Below are positions 44,983 to 52,936 of a DNA stretch of 64,000 nucleotides, piece by piece; within the stretch, counting starts at the first letter, position 1; each line of letters begins with the position of its first letter. This DNA comes from Streptomyces justiciae (GTDB lineage Bacteria; Actinomycetota; Actinomycetes; Streptomycetales; Streptomycetaceae), in NCBI RefSeq assembly GCF_015163075.1, contig NZ_JADDXU010000001.1:372001-436000 (forward strand). The letters are read 5' to 3'. Under the pieces are notes generated by a model. It did no database searches. It was not told the origin of the DNA and saw nothing but the letters and a program-made list of their open reading frames with translations. The translations under genes and the position numbers were made by a program.

Positions 44983-46407
44983 TCAGCTCCCCGTCGGGCG
45001 GACGAGCGCGGCGGCGGTGCGGGCGAGGATGCAGATGTCCTGCCACAGCGACCAGTTGTCGATGTACGCGTTGTCGAAGCGGGCCCGGTCCTCGATGGAG
45101 GTGTCGCCGCGCAGGCCGTGGATCTGGGCGAGCCCGGTGATGCCGGTGCGCATCCGGTGGCGGGCCGCGTAGCCGGGGTACATCTGGCTGAACTTGCCTA
45201 CGAAGTAAGGGCGTTCGGGGCGCGGCCCGACCAGGCTCATGTCGCCCCAGAAGACGTTCCACAGCTGGAGCAGCTCGTCGAGGGAGGTGCGTCTGAGGAA
45301 GCGGCAGAACCACGACATCTGGCGTTCGTTCGCCACGCTCCAGCGGGTCGCCGACTCGTGCTCGTCGACCGGGCGGTGGGTGCGGAACTTCAGCAGCGTG
45401 AAGGGCCGCCCGTCCTTGCCGATGCGCTCCTGCCGGAAGACGACCCCGGGCCCGTCGGTCAGCCGCAGCACCACCGCGCACACCAGCAGCAGCGGACTGA
45501 CCAGCAGCAACAGCGTCCCGGCCACCACCACGTCCAGGAGCCGCTTGCCGGCACTGCCCGGCCGTCGGCCGCCCATGTCGAGACGCCGGCAGGCGTATCC
45601 GGCGAGCTGGTCGCGGGAGGCGTACGAGGGGGAGTCCGCGTCGACCTCCCACACCGCGCAGCCCGACTCGGCCAACGCCCGCAGCAGCGGCCCCTGTTGG
45701 GATCGTACCGAGGGGTGCACGACGAGGACGTCCCGGACGCCGTTCTGGATGAGCGCCCGCTCGACCTCCTCGCCGGTGGTCAGCACGGGCAGGCCGTCGC
45801 TGCCGTCGGGCTGCTCGGCCACCACGCCCACCGGTCGCACCCCGCAGCGCGGGTGGCGCAGCAGGCCGGCGGACACGCGCTGCGCGGTCGCGGCGGGGCC
45901 GATGACGAGGGCCGCGCGCGGGCGGTCGCGCAGGGCCGTGCGGCGCCGCCAGTGCACGGTGCCGCGGGCCGCGCAGGCGGCCGTCGACTGGAGCAGGAGA
46001 CCGGTGGCGAGGGTGCCGTAGGACAGGGCGTACTGCGGGGTGTGTGCGGCGACCAGCGCGCCGAGCGCCAGCCAGGCGACCGCGATCCGGCCGCACACGG
46101 CGGGCAGTTCGTCGAGGACGCCCGGCACCGCGCGCGGCACCTGCGGGCGCAGCAGCATCGACGCGGTGACCAGCAGGGCCGCGAGCAGCGGCTGGTGCGC
46201 GGTGCCGGTGAGGGCGAGGGCGCCCAGCAGTGCGGCGGCCAGGTCCGCGGCGAGCAGCGGCACGGGCGATGCGGGCCGGGGCTGCGGGCGGCGGTGCGGG
46301 AACCGGAAACCGCCGGTGACGCCGCGCGAGGCGAGGACCGCGACGGGCGAGAAGCCGGGGTCGCGTGGCTGCCCGCCGGGCGAGGGGAGTGTGCTTTCCG
46401 CGGTCAC
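44983..46407 (-). CDS. polyprenyl-phosphate sugar-1-phosphate transferase (EPS initiating)
   Basis: A 474-residue initiating enzyme: N-terminal helices (LLAADLAAALLGALALTG and others), a CoA-binding-like Rossmann domain (ALVIGPAATAQRVSAGL) and a C-terminal transferase domain beginning KRLLDVVVAGTLLLLVSPLLL, with FRQERIGKDGRPF, RRTSLDELLQLWNV and DMSLVGPRPERP. It places the first sugar phosphate on undecaprenyl phosphate. GTG 46407 overlaps the upstream stop (GTGA). Confidence 0.94.
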   Translation of the reverse strand: MTAESTLPSPGGQPRDPGFSPVAVLASRGVTGGFRFPHRRPQPRPASPVPLLAADLAAALLGALALTGTAHQPLLAALLVTASMLLRPQVPRAVPGVLDELPAVCGRIAVAWLALGALVAAHTPQYALSYGTLATGLLLQSTAACAARGTVHWRRRTALRDRPRAALVIGPAATAQRVSAGLLRHPRCGVRPVGVVAEQPDGSDGLPVLTTGEEVERALIQNGVRDVLVVHPSVRSQQGPLLRALAESGCAVWEVDADSPSYASRDQLAGYACRRLDMGGRRPGSAGKRLLDVVVAGTLLLLVSPLLLVCAVVLRLTDGPGVVFRQERIGKDGRPFTLLKFRTHRPVDEHESATRWSVANERQMSWFCRFLRRTSLDELLQLWNVFWGDMSLVGPRPERPYFVGKFSQMYPGYAARHRMRTGITGLAQIHGLRGDTSIEDRARFDNAYIDNWSLWQDICILARTAAALVRPTGS

Positions 46408-47573
46408 GAGTGGATCGACTCCCTGTACTCGGAGGGCATGACGCGACCTGTCGTACCGAGCAGTTCGCGGTACAGGTCCGCCACCGCCTCGGTGGTGTGC
46501 CGCACGTCGTGCGTGGACAGGACGTGCCGGCGTCCCTGATGGCCGAGCGACTCGCACAGCAGCGGGTCGAGCAGCAGCTCGGCGACGGCCCCGGCGAGCG
46601 GCGCGGGCTGCTCCGGCGGGACGAGACAGTGCGGTACGAGACCCGGCGGCAGGCTCTCCCGGGCGCCGTCCACGTCCGTCAGCACCACCGGCCGCCCGCA
46701 CGCCATCGCCTCCAGCGGGGCGAGCGCCATCCCCTCCCAGCGCGAGGGCAGGACGACCAGATCGGCGGCCTGGTACCAGGGGGCGGCATCGGCGACGGCA
46801 CCGACGAAGAGCACCGACTCCGGTGCCAGAGCCCGCAGTTGATCCTGGTCGGGCCCGTCGCCGACCAGCGCGAGCCGGGCCCGCGGCACCCGCTCCAGCA
46901 CCGCCTCCCACGCCCGCAGCAACACGTCCTGCCCCTTCTGCCGGCACAGCCGCCCCACGCACACGACGAGCGGGGCGGCGGGATCGACATCCGGCAGGAG
47001 AGAGGCTCGTACGGTGCCCACGGCGGCGGGGTGGAAGCGGGCGGGGTCGATGCCGTTGGGGACGACACTCCAGGGGGCGGCGATCCCGGCGCGTACGCCG
47101 GTCGCGCGCTCCGCCTCGCTCACGCACACCACCCGGGAGGCCCAACGCGCCCCCCATCGCTCCCACTTCAGGGCGAGCGCCGCGGTGGTCCCGCCGACCG
47201 CCTCGAACGACCAGGCGTGCGGCTGGAACACGGTCGGGATCCGCCCGCGCACCGCGAGCCGGCCGGCGAGACCGGCCTTCGCACTGTGTGCGTGCACCAG
47301 TTCGGGCCGTACCTCTTCGACCACCCGTGCGAGCCGCCGTACCTCCCCCGGCAGAGACGGCCCCGGGGACCGCGTCGCGGCCCAGTGCCGTACGTCGGCG
47401 CCCAGCGCCCGCAGCCCGTCCGCGAAGTCCCCGTCGGGACAGGCCACCGCGACCCGGAAACCGGCCGCGAGCTGGGCCCTCACCAGGTCCGTCACGACCC
47501 GGGCGACCCCGCCTTCCACAGGCTGCGTAAGGTGCAGGACCCGTGGCCGAGGGTCGGTTGCTGACTGGTGCAT
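46404..47573 (-). CDS. GT4-family glycosyltransferase, first gene of EPS operon
   Basis: A 389-residue GT-B glycosyltransferase: VLHLTQPVEGGVARVVTDLV near the start, VGRLCRQKGQDVLLRA in the middle and PSRWEGMALAPLEAMACGRP as donor site. It begins the eight-gene minus-strand operon. Its promoter must lie in the 51-bp gap to the secreted DUF3344 protein or farther upstream. Confidence 0.92.
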   Translation of the reverse strand: MHQSATDPRPRVLHLTQPVEGGVARVVTDLVRAQLAAGFRVAVACPDGDFADGLRALGADVRHWAATRSPGPSLPGEVRRLARVVEEVRPELVHAHSAKAGLAGRLAVRGRIPTVFQPHAWSFEAVGGTTAALALKWERWGARWASRVVCVSEAERATGVRAGIAAPWSVVPNGIDPARFHPAAVGTVRASLLPDVDPAAPLVVCVGRLCRQKGQDVLLRAWEAVLERVPRARLALVGDGPDQDQLRALAPESVLFVGAVADAAPWYQAADLVVLPSRWEGMALAPLEAMACGRPVVLTDVDGARESLPPGLVPHCLVPPEQPAPLAGAVAELLLDPLLCESLGHQGRRHVLSTHDVRHTTEAVADLYRELLGTTGRVMPSEYRESIHS

Positions 47574-47624
47574 TGCGCGGTTTCCTCGCTCACGGATGGC
47601 ACTCGGGACGGGCGGGAACGCGCC

Positions 47625-48707
47625 TCAACTGCGGGCGTCGACGGCGACGAAAAGCGCGCCGGCCCACGCCGCGTCCCGCTGGGAAACGAGCCGGAAGGCC
47701 AGCTGGTCACCACCGCGCCGCAGAGCCGTCCCGAGATCGAACACATCGGAGTCGTAGCCGAGGGTGTTCGCGTACGACGGGACGCGCGTCGCCGGCCGTT
47801 CGCCGGGCTCGCTGATCGTCGAATTCAGCACGTCGGTACCGGGGTTGGCGGAGTCGGCCAGTACCACGGGGGCCCGGCAGTCGGCCGAGAGGGTGAGGCT
47901 GTCGCCCGTTCGGCCGCGGTCGCCGTCGTAGGCGACGAGCCCCACCCGGCCGGAGGCACCCGCGGGGAAGCGCAGACCGCTCGGCGCGAGGTCCTGACCG
48001 GACGTCAGCGTGTCGAAGCCGTCCCAGAGGGCCACGTGCCGCAGCGGCTCCGCCGCCTTCTCGTACGCCACCACCAGCGTCCAGCCACCCCACGCGCCGG
48101 CCTTCGACTTCCCCATGGCCACGTTGAGCTGCGCGACCGTGTAGAGCCCCGAACCGCTCTCCCGCACCAGCTTCGTGACGTCCGCCGAGGCCTGATAGGC
48201 GTCCGCGCCCCGGTCCACCCGGTGGCCGACCAGGGTGTCGGCGAGGACCTCCTTGTACTGGCCGCCGGGCTCGGCGATCAGCACCCGCCCGTTGTCCTTC
48301 GGCGGCTTCTGCTCGCCGACGCGCAGGTTGCCGCCCCAGTACAGGCGCGCGTACGTGGCCCGGGCGCCCTCGGGCAGGCGGACCTCGGCGCGGGAGGAGT
48401 TGTAGGTGTTGGGGTCGGTGTCGACGTCGACGTAGAACATGTCGAGGTCGCCGTTGGCCGCCGTGCCGCCCTCGCGGACCGCCGGGCACGAGGGCTGGGC
48501 CGCGGTCACCCGGCAGCTGATGGCGGCGTTGGCCGCGCGGACGATCCCGCCGTGCTGGAGCGCGCGGTACCGCTCGGTGAACGGCAGGCGTTCGGCCTCC
48601 GGGGAGGGCGGGGCCGCCGCGAGGGCGCCGCCCGGTGCCCAGACGGAGACGAGGACGAGGGCTCCCACCGTCGCTCGGCGCAGCAGCGGACGCAGGGATT
48701 GGCGCAT
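47625..48707 (-). CDS. secreted DUF3344-like protein
   Basis: A 360-residue exported protein: signal RQSLRPLLRRATVGALVLVS to LAA, then a beta-rich body with YARLYWGGNLR, DVTKLVRESGSGLYTVAQLN, GGWTLVVAYE and the late motif LGYDSDVFDLG. I recognise DUF3344 by this pattern from memory. Its function is unknown; domains like this occur in surface adhesins. ATG 48707 has GGAAGG about 12 nt upstream. It may lead into the EPS operon, 51 bp away. Confidence 0.75.
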   Translation of the reverse strand: MRQSLRPLLRRATVGALVLVSVWAPGGALAAAPPSPEAERLPFTERYRALQHGGIVRAANAAISCRVTAAQPSCPAVREGGTAANGDLDMFYVDVDTDPNTYNSSRAEVRLPEGARATYARLYWGGNLRVGEQKPPKDNGRVLIAEPGGQYKEVLADTLVGHRVDRGADAYQASADVTKLVRESGSGLYTVAQLNVAMGKSKAGAWGGWTLVVAYEKAAEPLRHVALWDGFDTLTSGQDLAPSGLRFPAGASGRVGLVAYDGDRGRTGDSLTLSADCRAPVVLADSANPGTDVLNSTISEPGERPATRVPSYANTLGYDSDVFDLGTALRRGGDQLAFRLVSQRDAAWAGALFVAVDARS

Positions 48708-48915
48708 GACCGGGGTGGCCCTTCCGGGAGGTTGCGGGGCACAGGTGGCACGCCCGGGTCGTGGTGCCAGGGCGTCAAATGAGTGCGATTTGCTGGCTAT
48801 AAGGGTGCGTCGGGAGGTCCGCAACTCTAGCCGCTATGCGTATTAATCCGGAGAAAGCAGACAAGTGTGTCGGAATGGTGAAGTCGAGCCCGTCGCGAGA
48901 TCACCCCATTGGCGG

Positions 48916-48943
48916 CACAACTCCCGCGCGTGCCGCGCGTTGA
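48916..48943 (+). promoter_or_regulatory. chaplin promoter, sigma-BldN-like
   Basis: -35 CACAAC (48916-48921), 16-bp spacer, -10 CGTTGA (48938-48943), about 54 nt before the start codon. Confidence 0.55.
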
Positions 48944-48997
48944 CACAGCGCCGGGCATCCGCCCGGGTGTTTGTGTCAACCCAAGGAGCACCTCTCC

Positions 48998-49237
48998 ATG
49001 TCGCGTATCGCGAAGGGCCTGGTCCTTACCTCCGCTGCTGTCGCGGCCGTCGCCGGCGGCGCCGGCATCGCCGCCGCCGACGCCGGCGCGCAGGGCGCGG
49101 CCGCCCACTCCCCGGGCGTCCTGTCGGGCAACGTCGTTCAGGTTCCGGTCCACGTTCCGGTCAACGTCTGCGGTAACACCGTGAACATCATCGGTCTGCT
49201 GAACCCCGCCTTCGGCAACGAGTGCGTCAACGACTGA
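48998..49237 (+). CDS. short chaplin (ChpF-like)
   Basis: A 79-residue chaplin: Sec signal (SRIAKGLVLTSAAVAAVAGG to AAA) and one domain (SPGVLSGNVVQVPVHVP, CGNTVNIIGLLNPAFGN, C). AAGGAG lies 9 nt before ATG 48998. The position upstream of a tyrosinase operon resembles chpF in S. coelicolor (from memory). A sigma-BldN-like promoter precedes it and a perfect 15-bp hairpin follows. Confidence 0.95.
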   Translation: MSRIAKGLVLTSAAVAAVAGGAGIAAADAGAQGAAAHSPGVLSGNVVQVPVHVPVNVCGNTVNIIGLLNPAFGNECVND

Positions 49238-49257
49238 CGTCCACTCGGACCCCTTCG

Positions 49258-49302
49258 CCGGCCGTCCTCCTGTGGTTCCCCCTCAGGAGGACGGCCGGTT
49301 TT
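49258..49302 (+). terminator. chaplin terminator
   Basis: A perfect 15-bp stem (CCGGCCGTCCTCCTG and its complement) followed by TTTT. Confidence 0.9.
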
Positions 49303-49489
49303 GCGTTGCCCCGAGCGTTGCCCCGAATGGGGGGTGGTCGCGGCGACACGGTGAGCGGGGCTTGACAGGGCGTCTCACCAGGGATGACGCGCGAGCCGGA
49401 CGGTCACGCCCCGCGTTCCCTCGGTTGCAGGGTGTGGCGAGCGCTTTCACGGTGGGCTCAAGATCCGCCCCCACCGAAAGGGAATCTCC

Positions 49490-50227
49490 ATGCGTGCTCT
49501 GCCCGCACTGCGTCTCGCTTCCACCGCCGTCACCGCCGCCCTGCTGTTCGGAATCACCGCGCCCGCCGCGGTGGCGGCCGACCACGAGTCGAAGCGCGAG
49601 CGCGTCGAGTCGGCGGCCAAGGCACCCCTCCCGGGCGCGGACGCGCTCCTCGGCCAGGTCCAGACCCTGGGCAACCTCGGGTCCCTGCTCGCCCCGGTCA
49701 CCGATGTGCTGAACACCGTGCTCAAGGCCGACGACGGCCAGATCTCGCCCGAACAGGCCACCCAGCTCCTGGACACGGTGAAGGCGGCCATCGCCAAGAT
49801 CACCGCCGCGGCCCCGGTCCCGGTCCCGGAGACCCCGGTGACGCCGACGACCCCGTCGACCACCACGGCTCCCACCACCCCGCCGGCCACCACCACGCCG
49901 ACCACCCCGGCCGCGACCGCGCCGGTCACCGGGCTGCTCCCGCTGCCCGCGACCAAGAGCGGCGACGACTCCAAGGCGCCGTCCGCGGACGCCGTCGGTG
50001 ACGCGCTCGCCGCGCTGCAGCAGGCGGTCAGCGACCTGCTCGCGGCGGCCACCGGTGGCGACCCCACCAAGGTGATCCCGGCCGCGACCGCGGTCGTGGG
50101 CAAGCTCCTCAACGCCGTCCTCGCACTCCTGCTGGCCGGCGGCCTCCCGCTGCCGCTGCCGGTACCGCTCCCGGTGGACACCGGTGCCGCGACCGGCGCG
50201 GTCGGAGGCCTGCTGCCCACCTCCTGA
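49490..50227 (+). CDS. secreted Pro/Thr-rich protein of unknown function
   Basis: A 245-residue exported protein: signal MRALPALRLASTAVTAALLFG to VAA, a helical segment (about 35-105, GQVQTLGNLGSLLAPVTDVLN), a Thr/Pro linker (TPTTPSTTTAPTTPPATTT), a second helical segment, and a hydrophobic Leu/Pro-rich end (LPLPLPVPLPVDTG). AAAGGGAATCTCC precedes the ATG. I do not recognise a family. The layout suggests a cell-surface or matrix protein, perhaps partnering the flanking chaplin. Confidence 0.75.
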   Translation: MRALPALRLASTAVTAALLFGITAPAAVAADHESKRERVESAAKAPLPGADALLGQVQTLGNLGSLLAPVTDVLNTVLKADDGQISPEQATQLLDTVKAAIAKITAAAPVPVPETPVTPTTPSTTTAPTTPPATTTPTTPAATAPVTGLLPLPATKSGDDSKAPSADAVGDALAALQQAVSDLLAAATGGDPTKVIPAATAVVGKLLNAVLALLLAGGLPLPLPVPLPVDTGAATGAVGGLLPTS

Positions 50228-50236
50228 ATGCCATGA

Positions 50237-50283
50237 CAGCCGTGGTGCGGGCCCGTCGGCCGGCACCACGGCTGTTTTGTTTT
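50237..50283 (+). terminator. terminator of secreted protein gene
   Basis: A perfect 12-bp stem (CAGCCGTGGTGC / GCACCACGGCTG) followed by TTTTGTTTT. Confidence 0.9.
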
Positions 50284-50396
50284 CCTATTGTTTTCTCTTG
50301 GGTCTTTCGGGTTGCAGAAAATTTCTGCGTGCGGGGTTTCCGGTCCGGTCAACAGTCGTTAGGCACGGTGTCAGAATTCTCTCTGAAAGGAACACG

Positions 50397-50684
50397 ATGA
50401 AGTCCCTGAAGGCTGCCGCTGTAGTTGCCGGTTCCGTGGCTCTCGCCGGTGCCGCCGCGCCCGCGTTCGCCTACAGCGCCGCCGACGTCACGCCCACCAG
50501 CCTCACCGGTGCCGTGAACCAGCTCACCAGCGGCCGGCTCGCCCCCGCCGACGTGATGCCGCTCCAGCACCAGTCGAACGCGCTCGACACCGAGAACAAG
50601 GACTCCGTGCTCAACACCGTGAAGGGCGCGACCGGCACGCTGAACTCCAGCGGGCTGCTCGGCGGTCTGCCGGTGGGTAGCTGA
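50397..50684 (+). CDS. small secreted protein of unknown function
   Basis: A 95-residue exported protein: signal MKSLKAAAVVAGSVALAG to AFA, then a helical polar part with TSLTGAVNQLTSGRLA and VLNTVKGATGTLNSSGLL. GAAAGGAACACG precedes the ATG. No cysteines are present, so it is neither chaplin nor rodlin. The amphipathic segments suggest self-assembly or a surface role. It has its own terminator. Confidence 0.8.
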   Translation: MKSLKAAAVVAGSVALAGAAAPAFAYSAADVTPTSLTGAVNQLTSGRLAPADVMPLQHQSNALDTENKDSVLNTVKGATGTLNSSGLLGGLPVGS

Positions 50685-50705
50685 GGTATTCCGCGCCCGC
50701 CGTAC

Positions 50706-50747
50706 AAGGGTCGATTCCGCGTCGTACGGAATCGGCCCTTTGTTTTT
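50706..50747 (+). terminator. terminator of small secreted protein gene
   Basis: A 14-bp stem with one G-T pair (AAGGGTCGATTCCG arm) followed by TTTGTTTTT. Confidence 0.85.
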
Positions 50748-50884
50748 CTGCGTGTATTCCGCGATGTGTTTTTCACGGCGTGTTCGAGAAGGCGTCCCTC
50801 GATCGTGTGGACCGTGTGCGGGATGTCGCCCGGTCGAGTGAGAACGGACGGGAACCCATTCGGACCCGTCGATATGGTCGCGCG

Positions 50885-51382
50885 GTGACCTCAACCTCAA
50901 GCGAAACCCGCCCCTTCAACGCCGCCGACCTCGGCACGCTCGTCGTCATGGCCTGGAGCGGCGAGGCCCCCGACGGGGACATGCCCTACCTCCTCGCCTA
51001 CACCCTCGGGGACGCCGCGGCCGGACCGGAGGCCGCCACGGCCGCCGTGGAAGCGCTGCTGGAGAACAACGGCCTGCCCGTCGGCGGCGACCTCGTCGAC
51101 GGCAACGCCCGGCCGAGCCTGCCGGTCAGCCTGCTCGTCGAGGCGGGTTCGGCCGTCGTCAACATGCCCGGCTTCAACGCGCAGTGCACCCCGCCGCCGG
51201 AGTGGCTGGAGGCCGTCGCCGAACGCGGCTTCGCCTACTTCGTGTTCACCACCCGCCCCTGGCCCGAGGCCGAGCCGGGCAAGCCCGTCGAGCCGGAGGC
51301 GCTGGCCGCGTTCGCCGGGGCGGACGAGACGCTGAACGCCGCGGCGCACATCGTGCTGCCGGCGCGGAGTCTGCGGGGCTGA
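50885..51382 (+). CDS. conserved DUF5949-like protein
   Basis: A 165-residue soluble protein without signal peptide or membrane helix, starting with GTG (TSTSSETRPFNAADLGTLVVMAWSG). The family name DUF5949 is from memory and function is unknown. Motifs that look conserved are YLLAYTLGDAA, PVSLLVEAGSAVVNMP and GFAYFVFTTRP. It is the only cytosolic product in a run of secreted ones. Confidence 0.75.
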   Translation: MTSTSSETRPFNAADLGTLVVMAWSGEAPDGDMPYLLAYTLGDAAAGPEAATAAVEALLENNGLPVGGDLVDGNARPSLPVSLLVEAGSAVVNMPGFNAQCTPPPEWLEAVAERGFAYFVFTTRPWPEAEPGKPVEPEALAAFAGADETLNAAAHIVLPARSLRG

Positions 51383-51407
51383 GAGAACTGGGGCGGCAGG
51401 GGCCGAG

Positions 51408-51432
51408 GCGGCGTGACCGGGCCTCGGCCCCT
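51408..51432. terminator. hairpin after DUF5949-like gene
   Basis: Perfect 11-bp arms (AGGGGCCGAGG and complement), 26 bp after the stop codon. No T run. Confidence 0.6.
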
Positions 51433-51620
51433 CGGCATGCCGGCGCCGGTCCGCCGGTGGGCTTTGCGGACGAGCCGACTTTTCGGCCTGTTGATAGTCA
51501 GCCTATGGAGCCGTCGTACTACTGCGGCAGCCGGGGGAATCTTGCGCTGGTGACCGGCTCAGGATCGTTACGCGGTACGGACGTTGAGACCGCCGAACCC
51601 TGAAAGGGACCGTGCCTGAG

Positions 51621-52136
51621 ATGAAGCCGACCACCCGCCGAACCCTTGCCGCCGTCATCACGGGCGTCGCTGCCGCGGTGGGCGCCGCCGCGACCCCCGC
51701 CGCAGCGGTGGACACGGTCCCCGTCCCGGTGCCGCTGGACGGAGTCGAGAAGTCCCTCAACGTGGAGCTGCCCAAGCTCGGCGGCGAGATCCCGCTGCCG
51801 ATGCCGGGTGCCCCCGAGGGCCCGCAGTACGTCGAGGGACGGCTCCTCCCCGAGCGGGTCATCCCGCAGCTGCCGGTCTCCGGCGGGCTGCCCGGCGCCG
51901 GTCTGCATGCGCCCCTGCCGCACCTCCTCGGCGACGACTTCGACCACGTCGGCGTCGGCGCCCCCGCCTCCGACCTGCGCACGCTGGCCCCCGGCCTGTC
52001 CGTCGACGCCCCGCTGACCGCGCCGAACGCCGACAACTTCGGCCTCCCCGAGCCGAAGCTGCCCCAGGTGGGCGTGCTCACCCCGGTCCTGCAGACCGTG
52101 CCGGCCGCGAACCTGGTCGCCGGGCCCGGCCTCTAG
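51621..52136 (+). CDS. secreted protein of unknown function
   Basis: A 171-residue exported protein: signal MKPTTRRTLAAVITGVAAAVG to AAA, then a Pro/Leu-rich, low-cysteine body (VPLDGVEKSLNVELPKLGG, LLPERVIPQLPVSGGLPG). AAAGGG is 12 nt before ATG 51621 and 3 nt before a GTG at 51612, so the ATG is preferred. No known domain is seen. It ends 23 bp before the palindromic tandem repeats at 52160. Confidence 0.72.
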   Translation: MKPTTRRTLAAVITGVAAAVGAAATPAAAVDTVPVPVPLDGVEKSLNVELPKLGGEIPLPMPGAPEGPQYVEGRLLPERVIPQLPVSGGLPGAGLHAPLPHLLGDDFDHVGVGAPASDLRTLAPGLSVDAPLTAPNADNFGLPEPKLPQVGVLTPVLQTVPAANLVAGPGL

Positions 52137-52159
52137 ACGCGGCGGCCCGCGCCCGCGTC

Positions 52160-52308
52160 GGGAGCCCGTACGGCTCCGGACGAGGCCCATGCCTGCCCCC
52201 GGGAGCCCGTACGCCTCCGGACGAGGCCCGTGCCTGCCCCTGGGAGCCCGTACAGCTCCGGACGAGGCCCGCGCCCGCCCCCCCGGGAGCCCGTACGGCT
52301 CCGTCCGG
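52160..52308. repeat. four 41-43-bp tandem repeats, each with a palindrome
   Basis: Units begin at 52160, 52201, 52242 and 52285. Each starts GGGAGCCCGTACGGCTCC (6-bp stem around CGTAC; units 2 and 3 carry one change) and continues CGGACGAGGCCC; the fourth is cut short. They lie between the secreted-protein gene and melC1. Confidence 0.85.
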
Positions 52309-52381
52309 ACCACCGGACGGTGACCGTGCGGGCTCCTTCTCGGTTACCGGTACGGATCGACCGAACCGGGAGGAGCACAGG

Positions 52382-52936
52382 ATGGTCGTCAGTGTCGGTG
52401 GAGGCGGAGTCGGAGTCGGAGTGGCAGTCGGGGCGGACCCCTCGTTGGGCGGTCCGGCCGGACCCGGCCCGGTCAGGGGCGCGCTGCGGGGCGGTCGACG
52501 GGACGTCCTGCGCGGGCTGTTCGCCGCGGCAGGCGCGCTGGCGCTGGCGCCGCTCGTCGCCGCCTCCCGGCCGCCGCACGGCGCGGACGACCCCGGCGAG
52601 GTCGCCTTCGACGAGACCTACCGCGGCCGCCACATCCGCGGCATCAAGACCACCGCGGGTCGCGCCTCCGGCGCCGATCAGTGGCATGTCACCGTCGACG
52701 GCCGCCAACTGGAGCTGATGCGCCGCGCCGACGGCACCTGGCTGAGCATGGTCGACCACTACCGGTCGTACGAGACCCCTCTCGAAGCGGCCCGCGCCGC
52801 CGTCGACGAACTGGGGCCGGGGCAGCAACTGCGCGAGATCCCCATGGGACACGCGGGAACCATGAGCGGGATGGATGACATGGGGGGCATGGGCGAGATG
52901 GATGACATGGGGGGACACCATGGCGTACGTCCGTAA
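52382..52936 (+). CDS. melC1: tyrosinase copper chaperone (caddie protein)
   Basis: A 184-residue MelC1-type helper that loads copper into tyrosinase and carries it through the Tat system. The Tat motif is RRDVLRGLFAAAGALALAP near residue 40. The body has the caddie motifs YRGRHIRGI, HVTVDGRQLELMRRADGTWLSM and DHYRSYETPLEAARAAV. The tail (GMDDMGGMGEMDDMGGHH) is rich in Met, Asp and His. GGGAGGAGCACAGG precedes the ATG. The end overlaps melC2 by 17 bases. Confidence 0.93.
   Translation: MVVSVGGGGVGVGVAVGADPSLGGPAGPGPVRGALRGGRRDVLRGLFAAAGALALAPLVAASRPPHGADDPGEVAFDETYRGRHIRGIKTTAGRASGADQWHVTVDGRQLELMRRADGTWLSMVDHYRSYETPLEAARAAVDELGPGQQLREIPMGHAGTMSGMDDMGGMGEMDDMGGHHGVRP

Noticed and set aside
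52160..52308. Possible CRISPR array
   Set aside because: Units follow one another directly with no variable spacers and no cas genes; it is a tandem repeat.
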